A DNA stretch of 64,000 nucleotides, taken from NCBI RefSeq assembly GCF_029267515.1, contig NZ_JAJUIS010000006.1, forward strand, positions 62,001-126,000. Direction: 5' to 3'. Under the pieces are notes generated by a model that saw only the letters and a program-made list of their open reading frames with translations, did not search any database and was not told the DNA's origin. The position numbers were made by a program, and so were the translations under genes. The stretch comes from Seleniivibrio woodruffii. Lineage in GTDB: Bacteria > Chrysiogenota > Deferribacteres > Deferribacterales > Geovibrionaceae. Shown in pieces: positions 37,416-45,473 of the stretch (position 1 is its first letter; each line of letters opens with the position of its first letter).

Positions 37416-38524
37416 TTAAGCATTGCCGTGGTGATTTCGGAAAACTTCACGATTGATTTTCCGTTGTGGTCGGTCATAAAGGTTTTTGCGTTCTGTTCGG
37501 ATTCGAACGGAATAAGTTCGCTGCCCATAGGGCCGTACATATCGGAACCTATAACATAGAAGGCAGTATTGCCGTCTATAGCCTTTGATGTGTAATAATC
37601 GCTCACAAGTATCTTTGTGATGGTTATTTTATTATATTTGCCCCATTTTGCAGGTTTCTGCCAGAATTTGACAAGGTCTTTCACACCATCGAAATAGACT
37701 GATTTTTCTGCACCTTTAACGTCTTTATAAGTTATCTGGGCTGCCCATTTCGGATATTTAGCAACAAACATCCCGCATACAGGACATTTTGTTCCTTCGG
37801 GAACAGAGATGGTTGAATATCCGGCGGCGGTTTTCCTGAGAACCTCCCAGAGATACAGTGAAACAGCCTGAAGCTGACCCTCTTTAAGATCTCCGCAGAC
37901 AGTATTGTTTTTTATATACGCTTTCATGCTGTTTATCTGCTCGAAAGAGGAGGGATCGACGGGTTTGCAGACGCTTTTGTAAATCTTTTCCCCCATAGGG
38001 TATACCATCTTCTGTTTCTTTTCCGCTGATGCGTTTTTATCCGCCTGCATGGAGTCCAGCGTCGCTTTAAGAGCTGCATCATAGTTTACGATTTCCCCGC
38101 CGTATTTTTTCCGGAACGCTTGTGCATCGGCAAGTGCAGCGAAACCGTATTTGCTGACTGTTGTCATTGTTCCGGGGGCTGAGCTGCCCATTACATATTG
38201 CGCTTTTTTAGCATTGGTAAACTTTTCTTTTGCGGCATCCATCACAAGAATTTCTTTAACATTCTCTGATATGTTTGCGTAATCTTCCGCGAAGCAGCGG
38301 ATTGAGCAGTATTGTTTAGCCTCACCGTTTTTGAGCTTAACGGCGAAGTTCGTTTTGTAATACATTGGCAGATTCATGCCGCAGATGGGGCACCAGTGTT
38401 TTTGTTCGCCTTTTTGGAGAAGTTCCGGTGTGCCTGTGGCGTTGCGCTCAAATTCGTCAGGCATGTCTCCTGCGAATGCAAAAAAACTGAACATAAGTGC
38501 GAAAAAGATAATAATTTTTCTCAT
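37412..38524 (-). CDS. Exported tandem NosL-like protein
   Basis: Signal peptide; two NosL-like modules (HWCPICGMNLPMYYKTNFAVKL...QYCSIRCFAED and KCPVCGMFVAKYPKWAAQITYKD...YFDGVKDLVKF) joined by a GEKIYKSVCK...CGDLKEGQLQAVSLYLWE linker. Confidence 0.85.
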   Translation of the reverse strand: MRKIIIFFALMFSFFAFAGDMPDEFERNATGTPELLQKGEQKHWCPICGMNLPMYYKTNFAVKLKNGEAKQYCSIRCFAEDYANISENVKEILVMDAAKEKFTNAKKAQYVMGSSAPGTMTTVSKYGFAALADAQAFRKKYGGEIVNYDAALKATLDSMQADKNASAEKKQKMVYPMGEKIYKSVCKPVDPSSFEQINSMKAYIKNNTVCGDLKEGQLQAVSLYLWEVLRKTAAGYSTISVPEGTKCPVCGMFVAKYPKWAAQITYKDVKGAEKSVYFDGVKDLVKFWQKPAKWGKYNKITITKILVSDYYTSKAIDGNTAFYVIGSDMYGPMGSELIPFESEQNAKTFMTDHNGKSIVKFSEITTAMLK

Positions 38525-38678
38525 AAATCACCCTGAAAAGGTATTTTTATGAGGTTACCTCTGTTTAATAATATGTGCAAGGCAAATATCAGATTAATGT
38601 TCAGCAGTTCGGTCAAATAAACTTTCGCAGGGTTGGTTTTTAGTGTAAACTTAAAAAATCATACTTTTCGGGGATAGG

Positions 38679-39458
38679 ATGAGATTTATTTTTTTTATTT
38701 TTCTCGCTGCTTTCTGTTCATTTTTCTTCGGGTGCAGCCCTGAAACACCGCCTTTTACACAAAAGAACGAAAAAAAATATATTCTGGTGTATTCATCTGC
38801 CGCGCTTGCAAGCGCTGTCGGAGAGCTTGCAGCTTCATATGAGAACAATAGCGGGTGCGGAATAGATATCCTGACCGGAGGAAGTGCGCATCAGGTTCGT
38901 GCCGTGCAGGTTAATAAAAAGGGGGATGTTATCTTTGCCTCTGTCGGCGATGTCGTGGACATACTTAAAGAGCAGGGCGTAGTTAGTGAAGAATATTCTC
39001 TCGGATGGGACAGGCTTGCATATTTCGTAGGATACGGCAATCCTCTTAAAATAGACGGAAATCTTCAATGGCTTACTGATCCTGGAATAAGGAGTATCAT
39101 AGGTTCCGCTCTCACAAGCGGCGCGGGAGAAGAAACCCACATCGCACTGGAAAAAGCCGGTGTGCTGAAAGACGTTTTTGAAAACGCCACAGGGTTGGCT
39201 TCTGATTCAAAGCAGCTTTTGAAGGCGGTTGCAGACAATAACGCGGATATAGCAGTGGATTGGATGTCGCTTAAATACAGCCCCGATTCCAAGGGAACTC
39301 AGACAATTCCTATTGATTCTCCATTTTTCAGAAGGGTTACGGTTAAAGCCGGATTGCTCAGGTATTCACACGAGAAAGAGTGTGCGGCAGGTTTTCTCCG
39401 GTTTGCAGCCTCTGAAGTTGGGAGACAGGTATTTTATAAATACGGGATTGAGAAATAG
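38679..39458 (+). CDS. Periplasmic substrate-binding lipoprotein, ModA-like fold
   Basis: Lipobox FFFGCS; YILVYSSAALASAVGELAASYENNSGCGIDILTGGSAHQVRAVQVNKKGDVIFASVGD. Confidence 0.78.
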   Translation: MRFIFFIFLAAFCSFFFGCSPETPPFTQKNEKKYILVYSSAALASAVGELAASYENNSGCGIDILTGGSAHQVRAVQVNKKGDVIFASVGDVVDILKEQGVVSEEYSLGWDRLAYFVGYGNPLKIDGNLQWLTDPGIRSIIGSALTSGAGEETHIALEKAGVLKDVFENATGLASDSKQLLKAVADNNADIAVDWMSLKYSPDSKGTQTIPIDSPFFRRVTVKAGLLRYSHEKECAAGFLRFAASEVGRQVFYKYGIEK

Positions 39459-39463
39459 AGTTT

Positions 39464-42400
39464 ATGATCAATTTATACAAACCCAAACGATACTTTCTGT
39501 TTTTCATTTTTTTCCTGATTTTCGGATTGATAGGATTTTCAGCCATTTTCGCCATGCACAGCTATGAGCGCAGGCGTATGATCTACCTGAAAAGCTGCAT
39601 GGACAACGTTAAAAACAAAGCTGATATTTACAGGTTTATCCGTATCCGTATAAGCGAGGTCAGCAATTATCTGCATCTTTACATAGAATCTGAAAAATTC
39701 AGCGAAATGGACAAGTATGAATCGAGGATATTTGAAGATATTGAGAGCATAGACAACGAACTCGGTGTTCTCGAAAATGGCGGGCTTCTTGTTGAAAAGC
39801 TGCCGGTCAGTTCGTCTGAGCTGGATAAATATACTTTTGACTACAGCTATAAAAAAACCGACAGCAAACCTTATGATATGCGAATAATCGATATGCGGGC
39901 AAAACTTGAAGAGTTGAAACTCATTGTGCATAGCTATCGGAGCCACCTTATAAACCGCATGTCGGCTGAAAAAACGTCGGATTTTGAACTCATTCTGTCT
40001 TCAGATCAGGAGATAAGGGTTCGCACGAAAGAGATAGATAATTTTTTCACAAGTTTTCAGATGATATCTAACGACGCGTACATAAGCGCTCTTTCTGACA
40101 TAAAGCTGATGAATGATTACATCGCGTCCGAAAGCAGGCGGTTTTCCGTTATAAACCTTTGGATATGTTCTTTTTTCGGCTTAGTGCTCTCCGCTTGCGG
40201 TTTCTGGCTTGCATATGTCATATGGAACGTGCTTAAAGAGTCTTCACTGGCAAAAAGGGATTACGACGATCTGTTCATGAACTTTGACACAAAGCTGAAA
40301 TCCAGAACTACGGAACTTTTCAGCAGACTGGACGATATTATCGTAAGCGAAAGCAACTTTAAAGAAAAATACGAATATATAAGCAAAATACTGGATTCAA
40401 TGGAATGTTCTTTCTATGTCGTTGATGCGAAAACTTATGAGATAGTTTATGCAAACAGATACGCATCGGACGGAGGAAACATACTGAATCTCTCCTGCCA
40501 TTCAGTCACACATCAGATGCTTTTGCCATGCAGCGGAAAAGAACATCCCTGTCCTCTTCAGTTGGTGAGGGAAACCGGAAAGCATGTTACGCTTGAACAC
40601 ATACATTCTCAGCCTGACGGTACAGACAAATATTTTGAAATACGTGCCTATCCGGTTTTCAATGAAACAGGAGATGTTGTGCAGATGATAGAGATGTCCG
40701 TTGATATATCGGAGTGGAAAAAGACGGAACAGTTTCTTATCAGCCAGCAGAGAAGTCTTGAAGAAAAAATAGCCGATTATTCCCGGATAGCCAGCGAACA
40801 ATCAAGGATGAGGGAGAGCGCTGAGAGCCTTCTTGAAGACAATGAAAAACGTTTCAAACAGCTTATAGAGAACATAACAGATATAATAATCGTACTTGAT
40901 GAAAACGGCAGAATAAAATATGCAAGCCCGTCAATGGATTTTGTTATAGGGTTCAGCAGCGAGCATATCAGGGGCAAATTTCTCGAAGATATCATTCCGG
41001 ATGCTGACAGACAGGCTTTTTCATTCTGGATTCAGGAGATAAAAAGCGGAGGAACCGATCAGAAATCAGGAGAGTTCCGTCTTGTTAAGCGCGGCGGAGA
41101 AATCATAACTACAGAGGCTGTTGCCGTCAACATGTGCGAAAACCCGTCAATAGGCGGAATTGTTTTGAATATCAGAGACATTACAGCCCGTAAGAACGCG
41201 GAACAGGAGATGAACAAACTGGCGCTTGTTATGGAACAAAGCCCTGTGAGCATCCTTATCACTGATACAGAAGGTGTGATAGAGTATGCTAATCCCATGT
41301 TTGAAAAAGTCACTGGATACAGTGTTTCCGAAGTTTTAGGTAAAAAACCGAGTATATTGAAATGGGACGATTCGTCTCCTGAACTTTTCACTGAACTTTG
41401 GCAGACAATAACCTCCGGCAGGATATGGCGCGGAACTTTCACGAATAAAAAGAAAAACGGTGAAAAATATATTGAATCGGCAGTTATAGCACCAATATGC
41501 GGCAATTCCGGAGAGATAATCAACTACGTTGCCATAAAAGAGGACGTTACAGAGCTTTTACAGGCGCGTAAACGTGCGGAAGAGGCGAATATCGCCAAGT
41601 CCCGTTTCATAGCAAACATAAGCCACGAGATAAGGACTCCGCTGAACAGCATCATAGGGTTCAGCGACGTTCTTAAAATAACCGGACTTAACGAGAAGCA
41701 GAAGGGGTATCTTGCCACTGTACGCTCAAATGCAGAAACGCTTCTGGATATATTCAACGGAGTCATGGATCTGGCGGATGTAAACACTGAAGAGTTTTCT
41801 ATCGACAGCCAGATTGTAAACGTTGATGTTTTAGCTGATACTGTCAACAAGGTTCATAGAAAATCTGCTGAAAATAAGGATATTTCATTCCTCTGCTATG
41901 TGGATGCTGATATTCCCAAAAAACTCAGAGGCGATTCTTTCCGTGTAGGTCAGGCTGCTTCGAACCTTTTGTCCAACGCTGTTAAATTTACCGAACAGGG
42001 CGGACAGATAGAGTTCAATATCCGTAAAAAAGCTGAAACTGATAATACTGTAAGTGTTGAGTTTGAGGTAAAGGACACAGGTATCGGTATATCTCAGGAG
42101 AAACTGGATATAATATTTGATTCCTTTGTTCAGGGGGATAGCACCGTAACCCGCAGATTCGGCGGCGCGGGGCTTGGTCTGAGCATAGCGAAGAACATTC
42201 TGAAAAAATTCGGATCCGATATAAATGTTGTAACAGAAGAGGGTGAGGGAAGCACTTTCTCGTTCGTTGTTGAGTTTGAGAAGTCCGAAAAAGAGGAGCG
42301 ACCGACGGCTTCACCGGAGGTATGTTTTTCATTCGACGAGCTTTCCGCACAGATAGGGCTTGCGCCGAATGTGGTTGTTTCCCTGCTCACCGGCTTTTGT

Positions 42401-42649
42401 GAAGAATCGTCTGCCGATCTTAGAAAAGCTGCGGAGGAACTTTCAGCAGGAAACATCCGCACAGCCAGAGACCTCATCCACTCTGTCAGGAGCGCTGCCG
42501 GAAATCTCAGAATTGAAATATTGACCGAAAAATTGAAAAATGCTGATGAATTTGCTAAAAAGAATAATGCTCTTTATGTCAAAGAACTGATTAAAGAGAT
42601 TATTGATATGCTTACCTTTATTAAAAATGAAACATTGAAGCGGGGATAG
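39464..42649 (+). CDS. Membrane sensor histidine kinase with multiple PAS domains and C-terminal Hpt-like domain
   Basis: Two TMs flanking a helical periplasmic region; three PAS regions; RFIANISHEIRTPLNSIIGFSDVL H-box; GGAGLGLSIAKNI; Hpt-like ARDLIHSVRSAAGNLRI. Confidence 0.93.
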   Translation: MINLYKPKRYFLFFIFFLIFGLIGFSAIFAMHSYERRRMIYLKSCMDNVKNKADIYRFIRIRISEVSNYLHLYIESEKFSEMDKYESRIFEDIESIDNELGVLENGGLLVEKLPVSSSELDKYTFDYSYKKTDSKPYDMRIIDMRAKLEELKLIVHSYRSHLINRMSAEKTSDFELILSSDQEIRVRTKEIDNFFTSFQMISNDAYISALSDIKLMNDYIASESRRFSVINLWICSFFGLVLSACGFWLAYVIWNVLKESSLAKRDYDDLFMNFDTKLKSRTTELFSRLDDIIVSESNFKEKYEYISKILDSMECSFYVVDAKTYEIVYANRYASDGGNILNLSCHSVTHQMLLPCSGKEHPCPLQLVRETGKHVTLEHIHSQPDGTDKYFEIRAYPVFNETGDVVQMIEMSVDISEWKKTEQFLISQQRSLEEKIADYSRIASEQSRMRESAESLLEDNEKRFKQLIENITDIIIVLDENGRIKYASPSMDFVIGFSSEHIRGKFLEDIIPDADRQAFSFWIQEIKSGGTDQKSGEFRLVKRGGEIITTEAVAVNMCENPSIGGIVLNIRDITARKNAEQEMNKLALVMEQSPVSILITDTEGVIEYANPMFEKVTGYSVSEVLGKKPSILKWDDSSPELFTELWQTITSGRIWRGTFTNKKKNGEKYIESAVIAPICGNSGEIINYVAIKEDVTELLQARKRAEEANIAKSRFIANISHEIRTPLNSIIGFSDVLKITGLNEKQKGYLATVRSNAETLLDIFNGVMDLADVNTEEFSIDSQIVNVDVLADTVNKVHRKSAENKDISFLCYVDADIPKKLRGDSFRVGQAASNLLSNAVKFTEQGGQIEFNIRKKAETDNTVSVEFEVKDTGIGISQEKLDIIFDSFVQGDSTVTRRFGGAGLGLSIAKNILKKFGSDINVVTEEGEGSTFSFVVEFEKSEKEERPTASPEVCFSFDELSAQIGLAPNVVVSLLTGFCEESSADLRKAAEELSAGNIRTARDLIHSVRSAAGNLRIEILTEKLKNADEFAKKNNALYVKELIKEIIDMLTFIKNETLKRG

Positions 42650-42650
42650 T

Positions 42651-43694
42651 ATGGGCTTTAACGGAAAAATCGTTTCTGTTGACGATAATAAGCTCAATCT
42701 GATGCTTATTGAATCGATGCTTGAAAGTATGAATATTGAGATTAAAAGTTTTACTGATCCGGCTCTGGCGCTGGACTATATCAGGACTGCCCAGGCAGAC
42801 CTTATCCTGACAGACTACATGATGCCTGAAATGGACGGTATTGCGCTTATTAAACGTGTAAGGGAGATGGAGGCGGACGTTCCTATCGTCATGATAACCG
42901 CTGTTGACGATGACGACAGTATCAAACTTTCCGCGCTTAACGCAGGCGCATCGGACTTTCTTTATAAACCGCTGAAACTTTACGAGTTTCAGGTGCGCGT
43001 TAAAAACCTTCTTTCACTCAGAAAGAACCAGCTTTTGTTGCAGGACCGCGCGGCACTGCTGCAGCGCGAGGTTGAAACAGCAACGCTTAAAATCCGTATG
43101 CGTGAGTTTGAAACACTTACAATAATAGGTCGCGCAAGCGAATATAAAGATACGGAAACAGGCAACCATATCAAACGGGTTGCGCACTACAGCAAGGCGC
43201 TCTCAGAGCATATCGGCATGGATGGCGAGTTTACGGACGCGCTGTATTTTTCAGCGCCGCTGCATGATATCGGAAAACTCGGTATTCCTGACAGCATCCT
43301 TCTTAAACCGGGAAAACTGGACGAACAGGAATTTTCCGTTATGAAGGAACATACGACCATAGGGTATAAAATACTCGCCGATTCCGAGGGGAAATACCTT
43401 AAATTCGGCGCGGACATAGCGCTTTCACATCATGAGCGGTGGGACGGAAAAGGATACCCGAACGGACTGAGCGGCGATAATATCCCCATCTGCGGGCGTA
43501 TAGTCGCTGTCAGCGACGTTTTCGATGCTCTGTTGTCGAAGCGCCCTTATAAACAGAAATGGGAATATGAAGATGCAAGACGCTTTATTCAGGATAACGG
43601 CGGAACCATGTTCGATCCGCAGCTTGTGGACGCTTTCGATAAGCTGAAAAGCGTTTTTCAGGACATCATGCACAGCTATGACGATGCGGATTAG
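42651..43694 (+). CDS. Response regulator with HD-GYP domain
   Basis: REC LILTDYMMPEMDG; HD-GYP APLHDIGKLGIPDSIL and SHHERWDGKGYPNGLSGDNIPICGRIVAVSDVFDAL. Confidence 0.96.
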   Translation: MGFNGKIVSVDDNKLNLMLIESMLESMNIEIKSFTDPALALDYIRTAQADLILTDYMMPEMDGIALIKRVREMEADVPIVMITAVDDDDSIKLSALNAGASDFLYKPLKLYEFQVRVKNLLSLRKNQLLLQDRAALLQREVETATLKIRMREFETLTIIGRASEYKDTETGNHIKRVAHYSKALSEHIGMDGEFTDALYFSAPLHDIGKLGIPDSILLKPGKLDEQEFSVMKEHTTIGYKILADSEGKYLKFGADIALSHHERWDGKGYPNGLSGDNIPICGRIVAVSDVFDALLSKRPYKQKWEYEDARRFIQDNGGTMFDPQLVDAFDKLKSVFQDIMHSYDDAD

Positions 43695-43786
43695 ATTTTG
43701 AGATAAAAATAGTCTTGACATGATTTCAATAGTACCTATTTTAGTTTTAAATACTCCTTTTGCAAATAACGTCAAATACGATTAGG

Positions 43787-43818
43787 CGGTACGGGTAGGC
43801 AGACCCCGTACCGTTTTT
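43787..43818 (+). terminator. Intrinsic terminator between the HD-GYP gene and the HD-domain gene
   Basis: CGGTACGGG-TAGGCAGAC-CCCGTACCG-TTTTT. Confidence 0.8.
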
Positions 43819-43935
43819 AATCTGACAGTCAATGTTTCTTTTCAGGTGCCTTTTAAATTAAAAAGAAGTTTAAATGACACCTACCCAAACACAATCAAAT
43901 TAATTATTATGTCAGAAAAAGAACCGGAGGTTCCC

Positions 43936-44493
43936 ATGCAGGTTAACAGGGAAGACGCATACAAAATTCTGACAGAATACACAAAATCAGACTCACTCCT
44001 GAAACATGCGTTCAGCGTTGAACAGGCGATGCGCAAATATGCGGAAAAATTCGGCGAAGATGTTGAACGCTGGGGTGTCACAGGGCTGCTGCACGATTTT
44101 GACTATGAAAAATACCCGACATTAGAGGAACACCCCTATAAGGGCGTGGAGATTCTTCGCGGTATAGGATATCCAGAAGATATACTTGAGGCTATCATGG
44201 GGCACGGCACGTCTACAGGCGTTGCCAGAGTTACCCCCATGGCGAAGACGCTTTTTGCGGTGGACGAACTTTGCGGTTTTCTGCTTGCCTGCGCATATGT
44301 CAGACCCGACAAGTCCATCGCAAACGTTGAAGTTAAAAGCGTTAAGAAAAAGCTGAAGGACAAAGCATTTGCCCGCGCTGTAAACCGTGACGACATTGCG
44401 TTGGGCATAGCCGAGATGGGCGTTGACCCGGATGAGCATATAGGCTTTGTAATTTCAGCTCTGTCTGAAATTTCGGACAAGCTGGGTGTATGA
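43936..44493 (+). CDS. HD/HDIG domain-containing protein
   Basis: GVTGLLHDFDYEKYPTLEEHPYKGVEILRGIGYPEDILEAIMGHG; GGAGG before ATG 43936. Confidence 0.9.
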   Translation: MQVNREDAYKILTEYTKSDSLLKHAFSVEQAMRKYAEKFGEDVERWGVTGLLHDFDYEKYPTLEEHPYKGVEILRGIGYPEDILEAIMGHGTSTGVARVTPMAKTLFAVDELCGFLLACAYVRPDKSIANVEVKSVKKKLKDKAFARAVNRDDIALGIAEMGVDPDEHIGFVISALSEISDKLGV

Positions 44494-45251
44494 ACCGGCT
44501 CACCGCTGTAACTCTCGACGACGGGCTGACGGTGGAAACCGTCATGTACCCGTATGGCACTCTGTGCATCTCTTCGCAGGCAGGCTGCCGGATGGCGTGT
44601 CCTTTCTGTGCATCCGGACGCAGGGGGCTTGTCAGGGGACTCACGGCGGAGGAGATGCTCACACAGGCTGAAACGGAACCGACAGCTAAACGCATAACGG
44701 TTTCAGGTATAGGCGAACCTCTGGATAATTTTGAAGAGGTCGCCCGTTTCATCCGCATGTCGCTGTTGCCTGTGTCTGTGACAACTACAGCAGTCCACCC
44801 CGAACTGCTGATTAAGCTGCTTCTGCTCCCGCACAACGGGGTGATGATATCGCTCCATTCCGGAACTGATGAGGCGCACAGAAGACTTGTGCCCAAGGCT
44901 CCGCCTTTGTCTGAAATATACTCCGCACTGGCTGAGGCATGGAAAAAAATGTCGGTGCGCGCCAGAAAAAAAGTGGGGCTCAACTACCTTCCTGTGGAGG
45001 GTATAAATGACAGTGACATGGAAATTGAGCTTTTTGCGGAAAGCGCACTGAAATTTCCCGAATCGTCCGTGCACCTGCTCACCCTGAACAAGGTGGAGAA
45101 CAGCCCGTTCAGACCCGTAAGCTCGCTGCGCGGGGAGGAGATTTTCCGCTTTCTGCGAGGCATGGGACTGAATGTCCGCAGGGCTAATTCTTTTCGCAGA
45201 CAGGAGAAAGGCGGCTGCGGAACATTATGGCTTAAAAAATATCTTGACTAA
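44490..45251 (+). CDS. RlmN-like radical SAM protein lacking the N-terminal domain
   Basis: ETVMYPYGTLCISSQAGCRMACPFCASGRRGLVRGLTAEE; SGIGEPLDN; SLHSGTDEAHRRLVPKAP; GGCGTLW. Confidence 0.85.
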   Translation: MNRLTAVTLDDGLTVETVMYPYGTLCISSQAGCRMACPFCASGRRGLVRGLTAEEMLTQAETEPTAKRITVSGIGEPLDNFEEVARFIRMSLLPVSVTTTAVHPELLIKLLLLPHNGVMISLHSGTDEAHRRLVPKAPPLSEIYSALAEAWKKMSVRARKKVGLNYLPVEGINDSDMEIELFAESALKFPESSVHLLTLNKVENSPFRPVSSLRGEEIFRFLRGMGLNVRRANSFRRQEKGGCGTLWLKKYLD

Positions 45252-45263
45252 CGGATAAAGATT

Positions 45264-45341
45264 ATGCATTATACGCTCATGAATATATTTGCATCTAAAA
45301 CAAACGTTAAAAATTGGTGGTGGCGTTCTTCTGTTATATAA
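45264..45341 (+). CDS. trpL: trp operon leader peptide (MHYTLMNIFASKTNVKNWWWRSSVI)
   Basis: 25-codon ORF with three consecutive TGG codons upstream of an antiterminator/terminator array and trpE. Confidence 0.88.
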   Translation: MHYTLMNIFASKTNVKNWWWRSSVI

Positions 45342-45402
45342 GAAGGTTTTCGCCATGAGATTGTGTATAACAGCCGTGCGGTGAAAACCGCACGGCTTTT
45401 TT
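45321..45402 (+). promoter_or_regulatory. trp attenuator
   Basis: Regions 1:2 GGCGTTCTTCT/AGAAGGTTTTCGCC; 2:3 antiterminator GGTTTTCGCC (45345-45354) with GGTGAAAACC (45380-45389); 3:4 terminator GCCGTGCGG-TGAAAA-CCGCACGGC-TTTTTT (45373-45402). Confidence 0.9.
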
Positions 45403-45414
45403 GTTGCCTTACAG

Positions 45415-45448
45415 GGCCGTGTTCTGAAAAGACCACGGCCTTTTTTTT
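45415..45448 (+). terminator. Second tandem terminator hairpin before trpE
   Basis: GGCCGTG-TTCTGAAAAGAC-CACGGCC-TTTTTTTT. Confidence 0.75.
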
Positions 45449-45473
45449 GAATTTAAACACATAAGGAGATAAA

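Noticed and set aside
37412-38524. c-type cytochrome annotation for the NosL-like protein
   Set aside because: The linker resembles a cytochrome fold, but there is no CxxCH heme-binding motif
43785-43820. c-di-GMP (GEMM) riboswitch near the HD-GYP gene
   Set aside because: Only a simple hairpin plus T run; the conserved GEMM core was not found
44342-44983. 213-aa minus-strand ORF opposite the radical SAM gene
   Set aside because: Antisense shadow ORF; the plus strand has intact radical SAM motifs
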